Of a DNA stretch of 64,000 bases, positions 1 to 7,854 are shown piece by piece. Each line of letters begins with the position of its first letter. The stretch's first letter is position 1. Both the position numbers and the translations under genes were made by a program. Below the pieces are notes generated by a model. It made no database searches. It had not been told where the DNA came from and worked only from the letters and a program-made list of their open reading frames with translations. The stretch is from Streptomyces sp. NRRL WC-3626 (lineage in GTDB: Bacteria; Actinomycetota; Actinomycetes; Streptomycetales; Streptomycetaceae), in NCBI RefSeq assembly GCF_000718785.1, contig NZ_JOCA01000027.1:1-64000 (forward strand), given 5' to 3'.

Positions 1-78
1 CTGGGTTGATAGGCCGGATATGGAAGCACGGTAACGTGTGGAGTTGACCGGTACTAATAGGCCGAGGGCTTGTCCTCA
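1..78 (+). rRNA. 23S ribosomal RNA, 3' end (partial)
   Basis: The first ~78 nt match the 3' terminus of actinobacterial 23S rRNA, including the conserved GGTACTAATAGGCCGAGGG stretch and the GGCTTGTCC end. The gene begins outside the window, so this is the distal part of an rrn operon read on the plus strand, followed by 5S at 180. The exact 3' end is estimated from the family consensus. Confidence 0.93.
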
Positions 79-100
79 GTTGCTCGCGTCCACTGTGTTA

Positions 101-138
101 GTTCTGAGACAACGACCGTTGTCGGCTTTGAGCAGAAC
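101..138 (+). other. Hairpin in the 23S-5S spacer (probable rRNA processing stem)
   Basis: In the ~100-nt spacer between 23S and 5S, GTTCTG (101-106) pairs with CAGAAC (133-138), and inside it GACAACG (108-114) pairs perfectly with CGTTGTC (117-123) over a 2-nt loop. Such spacer stems are usual substrates for RNase III/RNase E-type pre-rRNA maturation. The pairing is seen directly; the processing role is inferred. Confidence 0.5.
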
Positions 139-179
139 AGACAAAAGAAAAGTGTGCTTGTTCGCTCGAAACCATTAGG

Positions 180-280
180 GTTTCGGTGGTCATAGCGTAG
201 GGGAAACGCCCGGTTACATTTCGAACCCGGAAGCTAAGCCTTACAGCGCCGATGGTACTGCAGGGGGGACCCTGTGGGAG
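180..280 (+). rRNA. 5S ribosomal RNA, 3' end missing or rearranged
   Basis: Positions 180-280 match Streptomyces 5S rRNA from the 5' GTTTCGGTGGTCAT through the GCAGGGGGGACCCTGTGGGAG block. A normal gene continues for about 17-19 nt (AGTAGGACNCCGCCGAAC-like) to close the terminal stem with GTTTCGGTGG. Here the sequence jumps at 280/281 straight into CTGGGACCAGGGGTCC and a T-run. The terminal helix therefore has no 3' strand. Either a deletion or, perhaps more likely, collapse of a strong GC hairpin in the assembly is involved. Confidence 0.85.
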
Positions 281-304
281 CTGGGACCAGGGGTCCTTTT
301 TTTA
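281..304 (+). terminator. Right half of the rrn terminator (left arm missing)
   Basis: CTGGGACCAGGGGTCC followed by seven or more T's is the descending arm and U-tract of a typical Streptomyces rrn terminator. The expected ascending arm GGACCCCTGGTCCCAG is absent upstream, where truncated 5S sequence abuts directly. As written, no stable stem of this kind can form. See the finding on 180-304. Confidence 0.6.
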
Positions 305-338
305 TTTATGCTTGCAGTACCGAAGACAGGAGTCACCG

Positions 339-1991
339 ATGTCCACCAACTCTCCCGACGACCGACCGGAGCGCGACCAGCGCCGACGGGACAGTGGTGA
401 CCGTGGCGGTCGGAGCGCGGATCGCGGCGGTTTCCGCCGCGACAACGACCGTGGTGGCTTCCGTCGTGACGACCGCCGTGATGACCGGCGAGGCGATGAC
501 CGCGGTGAGCGTGGTGGCTTCCGCCGGGACGACAACCGCGGTGGCGGGCACGTGCGTCGGGACGACCGCGACCGTGACCGCGGGCCGCGTCGTGACGACC
601 GTGGCGACCGCCCCTCGTTCCGCCGCGACGACCGCAGGGACGACCGCCCTTCGACAACCGCGGTGGCGGGTACGCGCGTCGGGACGACCGCGACCGTGAC
701 CGCGGGCCGCGTCGTGACGACCGTGGCGACCGCCCCTCGTTCCGCCGCGACGACCGCAGGGACGACCGCCCTTCCCTTCCGTCGTGACGAGCGGAGGGAT
801 GACCGACGGGACGACCGCGGTGACCGTCCGGCCTTCCGTCGTGACGACCGTGGCGACCGCAGGGACGACCGTCCCTCCTTCCGTCGCGACGACCGAGGCG
901 AGCGCCGCGACGACCGCCGGGACGACCGTCCCTCCTTCCGTCGCGATGACCGAGGCGACCGCGGTGACCGCCCGACCTTCCGGCGTGACGACCGTGGTGA
1001 CCGGCGTGACGACCGTGGTGACCGCGGTGGTTTCCGGCGCGACGACAATCGTGGTGAGCGTGGCGGTTTCGGCCGGCGGGACGACAGCCGCGGCGGCGAC
1101 CGTGGTGGCTTCCGTGGCCGGGACGACCGTGGGCCCCGCAGGGACGACCGGGGCGGACGTCCCGGAGGTTTCCGTGGGCGCGACGACCGGCACGGTGGCG
1201 GGCGCTTCCGTGAGGAGCGGGACCGGGACCGTGAGCCGATCAAGCGGCTGCCGATCCCGGAGGACGTCACCGGCGAGGAGATCGACAAGGACGTACGGCA
1301 GGAGCTGCTGAGCCTGCCCAAGACGCTCGCCGAGGACGTCGCCAAGAACCTGGTGATGGTCGCCCGGCTGATCGACGAGGACCCCGAGGGCGCCTACGGC
1401 TACTCCAGGGTGGCCCTGCGGCTGGCCTCGCGTGTCGCCGCCGTACGGGAGGCCGCCGGGTTCGCCGCGTACGCGAACCAGAAGTACGCCGAGGCGCTCG
1501 CCGAGTTCCGGGCCGCCCGGCGGATGACCGGGACCGTGGAGCTCTGGCCCCTCATGGCCGACTGCGAGCGTGGACTCGGACGGCCGGAGAAGGCGCTGGA
1601 CATGGCCGGCGCTCCCGAGGTGCAGAAGCTGGACAAGGCGGGGCAGGTCGAGATGCGTCTCGTCGCCGCCGGTGCCCGGCGTGACCTGGGCCAGCTGGAC
1701 GCGGCGATCGTGACGCTGCAGAGCTCCGAGCTGGCGTCCCACTCCGTCCAGCCGTGGACCGCACGCCTGCGCTACGCCTACGCCGACGCGCTGCACGCGG
1801 CCGGCCGCAGCGACGAGGCGCGGGAGTGGTTCGCCAAGGCCGTCGAGGCCGACCGGGACGGCAGCACGGACGCCTCCGACCGGCTGGCCGAGCTGGACGG
1901 CGTCGAGTTCATGGACGCCCTCGTCGAGGACGAGACCGATGAGGCCGTCGAGGCCGAAGACACCACGGCGCCCGAGGACGACAAGGACTGA
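339..1991 (+). CDS. TPR protein with a long Arg/Asp/Gly-rich repeat N-terminus
   Basis: 550 residues from ATG 339, with the RBS ACAGGAG ending at 332. Residues ~1-298 are low-complexity repeats of the type RRDDRGDRPSF/GGFRRDD, strongly charged and probably disordered. Residues ~299-550 form a helical TPR-like domain followed by an acidic tail ending EDDKD. The C-terminal domain corresponds to the small TPR protein (Rv1691 type) that precedes the HAD phosphatase in mycobacteria, so the RD-rich part is an extension. Residues ~105-145 are read in another frame because of a 122-bp tandem duplication compensated by one extra C near 775. RD/RGG tracts often bind RNA, and the gene lies immediately after an rRNA operon; a role in RNA or ribosome biology is inference only. 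Confidence 0.85.
   Translation: MSTNSPDDRPERDQRRRDSGDRGGRSADRGGFRRDNDRGGFRRDDRRDDRRGDDRGERGGFRRDDNRGGGHVRRDDRDRDRGPRRDDRGDRPSFRRDDRRDDRPSTTAVAGTRVGTTATVTAGRVVTTVATAPRSAATTAGTTALPFRRDERRDDRRDDRGDRPAFRRDDRGDRRDDRPSFRRDDRGERRDDRRDDRPSFRRDDRGDRGDRPTFRRDDRGDRRDDRGDRGGFRRDDNRGERGGFGRRDDSRGGDRGGFRGRDDRGPRRDDRGGRPGGFRGRDDRHGGGRFREERDRDREPIKRLPIPEDVTGEEIDKDVRQELLSLPKTLAEDVAKNLVMVARLIDEDPEGAYGYSRVALRLASRVAAVREAAGFAAYANQKYAEALAEFRAARRMTGTVELWPLMADCERGLGRPEKALDMAGAPEVQKLDKAGQVEMRLVAAGARRDLGQLDAAIVTLQSSELASHSVQPWTARLRYAYADALHAAGRSDEAREWFAKAVEADRDGSTDASDRLAELDGVEFMDALVEDETDEAVEAEDTTAPEDDKD
532..774 (+). repeat. Two-copy 122-bp tandem duplication inside the RD-repeat gene
   Basis: The segment starting ACAACCGCGGTGGCGGG at 532 recurs at 654 with only a few changes, a period of 122 bp. 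Because 122 is not a multiple of three, the second copy is read out of frame (Thr/Ala/Val-rich instead of Arg/Asp-rich). An additional C in CCCTTCCCTTCC (~770-780) restores the frame, so the net insertion is 41 codons. Confidence 0.8.
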
Positions 1992-2012
1992 CGTCCGCAG
2001 CGGGGAACGGAA

Positions 2013-2048
2013 CGAAGGGGCGGGTCTCTCCGGAGGCCCGCCCCTTCG
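2013..2048. terminator. Bidirectional intrinsic terminator
   Basis: CGAAGGGGCGGG (2013-2024) pairs perfectly with CCCGCCCCTTCG (2037-2048). The hairpin lies between the convergent TPR and DUF1015 genes and abuts the stop codon of the latter. There is no long U-tract, as is usual in Streptomyces. Confidence 0.75.
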
Positions 2049-3347
2049 TCACAGGTCCAGCGCGCGCAGCACCAGTCCCGACGCCGGCTTCGGGCCGAAC
2101 GACGTCGACTTGCGCGGCATCGTGACCCCCTGCCGGGCCAGATCGCGGACGACGTCCTCACGCACCGGATGCATCAGGACCGCCGTGCCGCCGTCGCGTT
2201 CCGCCTTCTCGACCGTGGCGGCCGTGTCGTGGATGTACGCGATGTGGGCGGGGGAGTCGGGCACGCGCCACACCTGGTCGAGGAGCGTGGCGTGCAGGAC
2301 CGTCGCGTCCAGGCTGCGCCACGCCGCCGGGCGGTCCGACGGGACCGTACGGGCCAGCAGGTCCGGGTCGGGCCGGTCGACGAGATGGAAGGTGCCGTCC
2401 CCGGCGAGCAGGAAGGCGTTGCCCGCCGAGGCCGCCCCGCCCAGGACGTCCATCGCCCCGGCGAGCGGCGCGTCGACGCGCCGGACGCGGAACAGGCCGT
2501 CGAGCGCGGCCACGGCGTCCGCGACCGGAAGGCTGTGCAGCAGCCGGTGGATGGCGCGCACGCGCAGCGGATAGCGGGCCGTGTCGACCAGCAGGACCAG
2601 GCCGTGGTCCCAGGCACTCGGGGAGGGGTGCTCCGCGCGGAGGCGGCGATACGTCGCCCAGCGGTGGTGGCCGTCGGCGATGAGAGCCTGATGACCGGCG
2701 AGTTCGCCCTGGATCGCGGCCAGGTCGGCGGGGTCGGTGACGGACCACAGGCGGTGGTGGAAACCGTCCTCCGTGGTGGTCGCCAGCAGGGGCCGCTGCC
2801 CTGCCGTGCGTTCGATCAGGGCGGCGGTGGAGGCCACCCGCCCGTCGCCCTCGTCCCCCCGGTAGGTGAGCAGCAGCGGTTCCAGGTTCGCGGACGTGGC
2901 CCGCATCAGCTCCGCGCGGTCGGCGACGATGTGCGGCATGACGTCCTCGTGCGGCAGGACGAGTCGCTCGCCGGGGTCGGAGACGTGCAGAGCGCCGATG
3001 ATGCCGCGCTGCACCATGCCGTCGCCGTCGCGCTGTTCGTAGACGTACAGACAGGGTTCGGGGTCGGCGGTCAGGACTCCCTCGGCGCGCCAGCGGCGCA
3101 GGGTGTCGGCGGCCTGGGCGTTGCGCGCCTCGGGCGTGTCGGCCTCGGGCAGGATCAGCCGGACGATGTTGTGCGGGTCGGCGGACTGGAGGTGGTGCAG
3201 GCCGTCGGGGCGGACGACGACGTCGTACGGCGGGGATGTCACGGAGGCGAGGCCGCCGACCCGGTCGGGGTCGTAGCGAAGGCCGCGGAACGGGGTGAGT
3301 TCCAGGCCCCGGGGCGCCTTTGCCGTCGAGTGACCTGCAGTGTTCAT
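2049..3347 (-). CDS. DUF1015 family protein
   Basis: 432 residues from the ATG at 3347, opening MNTAGHSTAKAPRGLELTPF. Family features are the N-terminal PFRGLRYDPDRVGGLASVTSPPYDV block, the central ALIADGHHRWATYRRLR motif and a short C-terminal helix bundle. The GHHR element resembles the ParB/sulfiredoxin-fold GHHR motif, so a nucleotide-handling fold is possible, but no enzymatic role is established for the family. It is transcribed alone, diverging from the HAD phosphatase across a 72-bp gap, and shares a terminator with the TPR gene. Confidence 0.9.
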   Translation of the reverse strand: MNTAGHSTAKAPRGLELTPFRGLRYDPDRVGGLASVTSPPYDVVVRPDGLHHLQSADPHNIVRLILPEADTPEARNAQAADTLRRWRAEGVLTADPEPCLYVYEQRDGDGMVQRGIIGALHVSDPGERLVLPHEDVMPHIVADRAELMRATSANLEPLLLTYRGDEGDGRVASTAALIERTAGQRPLLATTTEDGFHHRLWSVTDPADLAAIQGELAGHQALIADGHHRWATYRRLRAEHPSPSAWDHGLVLLVDTARYPLRVRAIHRLLHSLPVADAVAALDGLFRVRRVDAPLAGAMDVLGGAASAGNAFLLAGDGTFHLVDRPDPDLLARTVPSDRPAAWRSLDATVLHATLLDQVWRVPDSPAHIAYIHDTAATVEKAERDGGTAVLMHPVREDVVRDLARQGVTMPRKSTSFGPKPASGLVLRALDL

Positions 3348-3419
3348 CCCGGCATCGTACGGCTGTCGGTGGCATGGGGGATGATCGGGGGAAAGCCGTC
3401 GAACGAGGAGCGATGCGGA

Positions 3420-4448
3420 ATGAGCCGGAGCGTCAGGACGAGGCCCGAGGGCAGTGGGCAGGCCCTGAGCGAGGCGTACGACACGGCGCTGCTCGACCTC
3501 GACGGTGTGGTGTACGCGGGCGGGAGCGCGATCGCCCACGCGGTCGAGTCGCTCGCCACGGTCCGTGCGGGAGGGATGCGCCTCGCCTATGTGACCAACA
3601 ACGCCCTGCGCACCCCGGACACCGTCGCGGCGCATCTGACCGAGCTGGGGATACCCACGGACGCGGGCGACGTCATCACCTCCGCGCAGGCGGTCGCGCG
3701 GCTCGTCGCCGGGCAGGTGCCGCAGGGCGCCCGGGTGCTGGTGATCGGCGGCGAGGGCCTGCGGGTGGCGCTGCGCGAACGAGGGCTGGTTCCGGTGGAG
3801 TCGGCGGACGACGATCCGGTCGCGGTCGTCCAGGGGTACGGCGGGCCCGACATGGCGTGGGGACGGTTCGCGGAGGCGTCGTACGCCGTGGCGCGCGGGC
3901 TGCCGTGGTTCGCGTCCAACACCGACCTGACGATTCCCAGCGGCCGGGGCATCGCCCCGGGCAACGGCGCGGCGGTGGAGGTCGTACGGATCGCCACCGG
4001 CGCCGAGCCGCAGGTCGCGGGCAAGCCGCTGCCGCCGATGCACCGGGAGACGATCCTGCGCACGGGCGCGGAGCGGCCGTTGGTGGTGGGGGACCGGCTG
4101 GACACGGACATCGAGGGCGCGTTCAACGGTGAGGTGGACTCGCTGCTGGTGCTCACCGGAGTGGCGGACGGCGCCCAGCTGCTGGCCGCGCCGCCGCGGC
4201 ACCGGCCGACGTACGTGGACGCCGATCTGCGCGGGATGCTCACCGGCCAGCCGGAGGTCGCCCCCGCGGACGACGGGTTCCGCTGCGCCGGCTGGACGGC
4301 GCGGGCCGGTGCCGGGCAGCTGGAGCTGGACGGCGAGGGCGGTGCCCTGGACGGGCTGCGTGCGCTGTGCGCGGCGGCGTGGACGGCGGCCGGGGACGGT
4401 GAGTGCACACTGGACGGCGGGAAGGCGCTGGCCCGGCTGGGGCTGTGA
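3420..4448 (+). CDS. HAD-IIA family phosphatase (NagD/glycerol-3-phosphate phosphatase type)
   Basis: 342 residues. The start ATG 3420 was chosen for GAGGAG at 3405-3410; an in-frame ATG at 3381 is less well placed. HAD motif I is LLDLDGVVYAGG near residue 21, followed by motif II YVTNNA, the KPLPPMH lysine region and the VVGDRLDTDIEGA motif IV, all intact, with the C2a cap between. It corresponds in order to mycobacterial Rv1692, known as a glycerol-3-phosphate phosphatase, so polar-lipid recycling is a reasonable guess. Residues beyond ~260 are an extra C-terminal region typical of actinobacterial members. Confidence 0.9.
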   Translation: MSRSVRTRPEGSGQALSEAYDTALLDLDGVVYAGGSAIAHAVESLATVRAGGMRLAYVTNNALRTPDTVAAHLTELGIPTDAGDVITSAQAVARLVAGQVPQGARVLVIGGEGLRVALRERGLVPVESADDDPVAVVQGYGGPDMAWGRFAEASYAVARGLPWFASNTDLTIPSGRGIAPGNGAAVEVVRIATGAEPQVAGKPLPPMHRETILRTGAERPLVVGDRLDTDIEGAFNGEVDSLLVLTGVADGAQLLAAPPRHRPTYVDADLRGMLTGQPEVAPADDGFRCAGWTARAGAGQLELDGEGGALDGLRALCAAAWTAAGDGECTLDGGKALARLGL

Positions 4449-4497
4449 GACCGGGAACGCCCCTCGCCGCCCGAGGGCTCGGGATCGTGATCGATTG

Positions 4498-4516
4498 GGA
4501 GGGTAGGCTAACCTAA
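4498..4516 (+). promoter_or_regulatory. DmdR/IdeR-type iron box
   Basis: GGAGGGTAGGCTAACCTAA agrees with the Streptomyces iron box TTAGGTTAGGCTNACCTAA at most positions. It lies only 4 nt before the GTG of the first permease gene. TAGGCT inside it can act as the -10 element, which would give a leaderless transcript repressed by iron-loaded DmdR. No separate Shine-Dalgarno sequence is present. Confidence 0.75.
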
Positions 4517-4520
4517 CCGC

Positions 4521-5564
4521 GTGTTGGTCGAGAGTTCCCCAGAACAGCGCGCGGAGACCGCCGCCGCGCCCCCGAGCCGCCGGGCGGTACGTGCCCTCGG
4601 GCTGCTCGCCTCCCTCGTGCTCCTGGCGCTCGTCGCGCTGGCGAGCATCGCGATCGGGGCGAAGGAGCTGTCCCTGGAGCAGGTCTGGCACGGCCTGTTC
4701 GAGGACTCCGGCACCTACGGCGACGTCGTCGTGGCCGACAGACTGTCACGCACCGTCCTCGGTGTGCTCGCGGGCGCAGCGCTCGGACTTGCGGGATCGG
4801 TTCTGCAGGCGCTGACCCGCAACCCGCTGGCCGATCCCGGACTGCTCGGCATCAACGCGGGCGCGTCCGCCGCCGTCGTCACCGCCATCACCTTCTTCGG
4901 CGTCACCTCACTGTCCGGCTATGTGTGGTTCGCCTTCTTCGGGGCGGCCGCCGTCGGCGCGCTGGTGTGGTTCCTCGGCGGCAGCCGCGGCGCGACACCG
5001 GTGCGGCTGGCGCTCGCCGGTACGGCCATCAGCGCGGCGCTGTTCGGCTACCTCCAGGCCATCATGATCCTCGACGACGCTGCGCTCGGCCGGATGCGCT
5101 TCTGGACGGTGGGCTCACTTGCCTCTGGCAGCGACTCGACCATCGTCCAGGTCCTGCCGTTCATCGTCGCCGGTTCCCTGCTCGCGCTCGCGCTCGCCCG
5201 GCCGCTCAACGCCATGGCCATGGGCGACGACACCGCCAAGGCGCTCGGCGCCAACCTCAACCGCACCCGGGCGCTGTCCATGCTCGCCGCGACCGTGCTG
5301 TGCGGGGCCGCGACCGCCGCCTGCGGGCCGATCATCTTCGTCGGCCTGATGGTGCCGCACGTCGTGCGCTCCTTCACCGGGCCCGACCAGCGCTGGATCC
5401 TGCCGTACGCGGCCGTCCTGTCGCCCGTGCTGCTGCTCGGCGCCGACGTCATCGGACGGATCGTGGCCCGGCCCGCCGAACTCCAGGTGGGCATCGTCAC
5501 CGCGATCCTCGGCGGCCCCGTCTTCATCCTTCTCGTACGACGCCGGAGGACGGCCCAGCTGTGA
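4521..5564 (+). CDS. FecCD-family siderophore ABC transporter permease, first subunit
   Basis: 347 residues from GTG 4521. It is a polytopic membrane protein of the BtuC/FecCD family with about ten membrane segments. The hallmark stretch RNPLADPGLLGINAGAS sits near residue 95, and a second conserved block GDDTAKALGANL near 233 contains the cytoplasmic EAA-like coupling helix. It is predicted to form a heterodimer with the next gene product in the cytoplasmic membrane and to import ferric siderophores. The iron box directly upstream supports control by iron. Its stop overlaps the next start (GTGA). No binding-protein gene is in the cluster. Confidence 0.92.
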   Translation: MLVESSPEQRAETAAAPPSRRAVRALGLLASLVLLALVALASIAIGAKELSLEQVWHGLFEDSGTYGDVVVADRLSRTVLGVLAGAALGLAGSVLQALTRNPLADPGLLGINAGASAAVVTAITFFGVTSLSGYVWFAFFGAAAVGALVWFLGGSRGATPVRLALAGTAISAALFGYLQAIMILDDAALGRMRFWTVGSLASGSDSTIVQVLPFIVAGSLLALALARPLNAMAMGDDTAKALGANLNRTRALSMLAATVLCGAATAACGPIIFVGLMVPHVVRSFTGPDQRWILPYAAVLSPVLLLGADVIGRIVARPAELQVGIVTAILGGPVFILLVRRRRTAQL

Positions 5565-6598
5565 AGACCAACCGCGCGGTGCGCAGTCCCGGCGGCCTCT
5601 CGGTCCGGCTCGACGTGCGTGCCCTCACCGTCGTCGTCGTGCTGCTGCTCACCGCGCTCACCGCGAGCGTGGTGCTGATCGGCACCGGAGACTTCCCGAT
5701 CCCGGCCGGCGACGTGCTGAGGACCCTCGTCGGCGAGGGCAACGCGGGCCAGGAGTTCATCGTCACCGAACTGCGGCTGCCCCGGGTCCTGGTCGGACTG
5801 CTCGTCGGCGCCTCCCTCGGGCTCGGCGGCGCGCTGTTCCAGTCCATCTCCCGCAACCCGCTCGGCAGCCCCGACGTGCTCGGCCTCGGACAGGGGGCGA
5901 CGGCGGGCGCCCTCACGGTGATCGTGCTGTTCTCCGGCACCGCGGGCCAGGTCGCCCTCGGCGCGCTGGCCGGCGGGCTGGTGACCGGGTTCGCCATCTA
6001 CGCGCTCGCCTGGAAGCGGGGCGTGCACGGATACCGGCTCGTCCTGGTCGGCATCGGTGTCTCCGCGATCGTCACGGCCGTCAACGGCTATCTGCTCACC
6101 AAGTCCGACATCGTCGACGCCGCCCGCGCGGTCGTCTGGATGACCGGCTCCCTCGACGGCCGGGACTGGGACCAGGTCTGGCCGCTGCTCGCCCTGTGCG
6201 CCGTCCTCGTACCGCTGGTGCTGGCCCATGGGCGCGGGCTCAGGATGCTGGAGATGGGCGACGACGTGTCGTACGCCCTCGGCGTGCGCGTGGAGCGCGT
6301 ACGGCTGCTGCTGATGCTGTCGGCCGTGCTGCTCACCGCGTCCGCGACCGCCGCCGCCGGACCCGTCAGCTTCGTCGCGCTCACCGCGCCCCAGCTCGCC
6401 CGCCGGCTGACCCGCGCGCCCGGCCCCAACCTGGCCGCCTCGCTGTGCATGGGCGCGGCCCTCCTGGTCACCGCCGACTGGGTGTCGCAGCGGGCGTTCG
6501 GCGCCGAGCAGCTGCCCGTCGGCGTGGTCACCGGCGTGCTCGGCGGCGTCTATCTGCTGTGGCTGCTGGTCACCGAACGCCGGGCGGGCCGGATATGA
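5561..6598 (+). CDS. FecCD-family siderophore ABC transporter permease, second subunit
   Basis: 345 residues from GTG 5561, overlapping the preceding stop by 4 nt, so the two are translationally coupled. It carries the family signature RNPLGSPDVLGLGQGA near residue 105 and MGDDVSYALGVRVERVRL near 232. It is the partner permease of the 4521-5564 product (type II importer fold). The stop overlaps the ATG of the ATPase gene (ATGA at 6595). Confidence 0.92.
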   Translation: MKTNRAVRSPGGLSVRLDVRALTVVVVLLLTALTASVVLIGTGDFPIPAGDVLRTLVGEGNAGQEFIVTELRLPRVLVGLLVGASLGLGGALFQSISRNPLGSPDVLGLGQGATAGALTVIVLFSGTAGQVALGALAGGLVTGFAIYALAWKRGVHGYRLVLVGIGVSAIVTAVNGYLLTKSDIVDAARAVVWMTGSLDGRDWDQVWPLLALCAVLVPLVLAHGRGLRMLEMGDDVSYALGVRVERVRLLLMLSAVLLTASATAAAGPVSFVALTAPQLARRLTRAPGPNLAASLCMGAALLVTADWVSQRAFGAEQLPVGVVTGVLGGVYLLWLLVTERRAGRI

Positions 6599-7461
6599 GC
6601 GGCACCGGCAGCACACTGAACCACCGAAGGAGCACCGTGAACCGACTGTCCGCCGAGAACGTCACCCTGGCCTACGACCAGCGGGTCATCGCCGAACAGC
6701 TGTCGGTGGAGATACCGGACAACTCCTTCACCGTGATCGTCGGCCCCAACGCCTGCGGCAAGTCGACCCTGCTGCGGGCACTGTCACGGATGCTCAAGCC
6801 GCACGCGGGACGCGTCCTGCTGGACGGGCAGGTCATCCAGTCGATGCCGGCCAAGAAGGTGGCCCGCACCCTCGGCCTGCTGCCCCAGTCGTCGATCGCG
6901 CCCGACGGCATCACCGTCGGCGACCTCGTCGGCCGCGGCCGCTACCCGCACCAGGGACTGCTGCGCCAGTGGTCCGCCGAGGACGAGCGCGTCGTCCAGG
7001 AGTCCATGGCCCGGACCGGCATCGCCGAACTCGCGGACCGCTACGTCGACGAGCTCTCCGGCGGTCAGCGCCAGCGCGTGTGGATCGCCATGGCGCTGGC
7101 CCAGCAGACCCCGCTGCTGCTGCTCGACGAACCGACCACCTTCCTCGACATCCAGCACCAGATCGACGTACTGGACCTCTGCGCGGACCTGCACGAGGAG
7201 CACGGGCGGACCCTCGTCGCAGTCCTCCACGACCTCAACCACGCCGCCCGGTACGCCACCCACCTCATCGCCCTGCGCGAGGGCAGGGTCATCGCCCAGG
7301 GCGCGCCGAAGGACATCGTCACCGCCGGGCTGGTCGAGGAGGTCTTCCGGCTGCGCTGCCAGGTCATCGACGACCCCGAGACCGGCACCCCGCTGGTGGT
7401 GCCGGCCGCCCGCGGGGCACGGGCGAGGGGCGCAGCGGAGAAGGCCGGAGCCATGAAGTGA
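6595..7461 (+). CDS. Siderophore ABC transporter ATP-binding protein (FecE/FepC type)
   Basis: 288 residues if translation begins at ATG 6595 (ATGA overlap). The GTG at 6637 has a better GAAGGAG just before it and would give 274 residues beginning MNRLSAENVTLAY; both are plausible. Motifs: Walker A GPNACGKST (residues 50-58), Q-loop LLPQSS, signature LSGGQRQR, Walker B LLLLDEPTT with D-loop FLD, and the switch His in AVLHDLNHA. It powers the permease pair encoded upstream. The operon has no substrate-binding lipoprotein, so one must be supplied from elsewhere. Confidence 0.92.
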   Translation: MSGTGSTLNHRRSTVNRLSAENVTLAYDQRVIAEQLSVEIPDNSFTVIVGPNACGKSTLLRALSRMLKPHAGRVLLDGQVIQSMPAKKVARTLGLLPQSSIAPDGITVGDLVGRGRYPHQGLLRQWSAEDERVVQESMARTGIAELADRYVDELSGGQRQRVWIAMALAQQTPLLLLDEPTTFLDIQHQIDVLDLCADLHEEHGRTLVAVLHDLNHAARYATHLIALREGRVIAQGAPKDIVTAGLVEEVFRLRCQVIDDPETGTPLVVPAARGARARGAAEKAGAMK

Positions 7462-7464
7462 GCG

Positions 7465-7812
7465 CTACAGCAGCTTTCTGAGGTGGAACAGGTCCCGCAG
7501 CCCCGCCTCGAGCCGCACCCGGCCCGAACCCCACGCCTTCGCGAAGTGCAGTTCGCCGTCGACCAGGGCCAGCAGGTCGTCGCCCGTCATCGCGAGCCGT
7601 ATCTGCGCCTTCTCGCGCGGCGGGCCGGGGAACGTGTCGCGCACCTCGATGCGGCCGCCGGTCATCCGGCCGGCGAACGTCACGTCCTGGTCGGTGATGT
7701 GACAGCTGACCGAGCGGTCCATGGCCGCGGCCGCGCGGACATCCCCCTCGGCGCCCCGCATGCTGTCCGAAAGCTTGTCGAGTGCGGCACGGCACTCCTC
7801 GATCGTGGCCAT
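7465..7812 (-). CDS. SCP2 sterol-carrier-like domain protein
   Basis: 115 residues from the ATG at 7812, all of it a small alpha/beta SCP2-like domain (MATIEECRAALDKLSD start, central GMRIEV-type beta strands, TGDDLLALVDGEL and FAKAWGSGRVRLEAGLRDLF at the end). Related domains bind hydrophobic ligands; the ligand here is unknown. It ends 4 bp from the ATPase gene stop (convergent) and diverges from the 7855 gene across 42 bp. No Shine-Dalgarno sequence precedes the ATG, so the mRNA may be leaderless. Confidence 0.8.
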   Translation of the reverse strand: MATIEECRAALDKLSDSMRGAEGDVRAAAAMDRSVSCHITDQDVTFAGRMTGGRIEVRDTFPGPPREKAQIRLAMTGDDLLALVDGELHFAKAWGSGRVRLEAGLRDLFHLRKLL

Positions 7813-7854
7813 CGCGGACGACGGTACCGCAGCCGTTCGCGATAGCGTCGGGGC

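Noticed and set aside
420..1235. Many short repeated DNA units that resemble a repeat array or CRISPR-like structure
   Set aside because: The units have no constant repeat/spacer pattern; they encode RRDDRGDR-type protein repeats in a frame with a proper start and conserved C-terminal domain.
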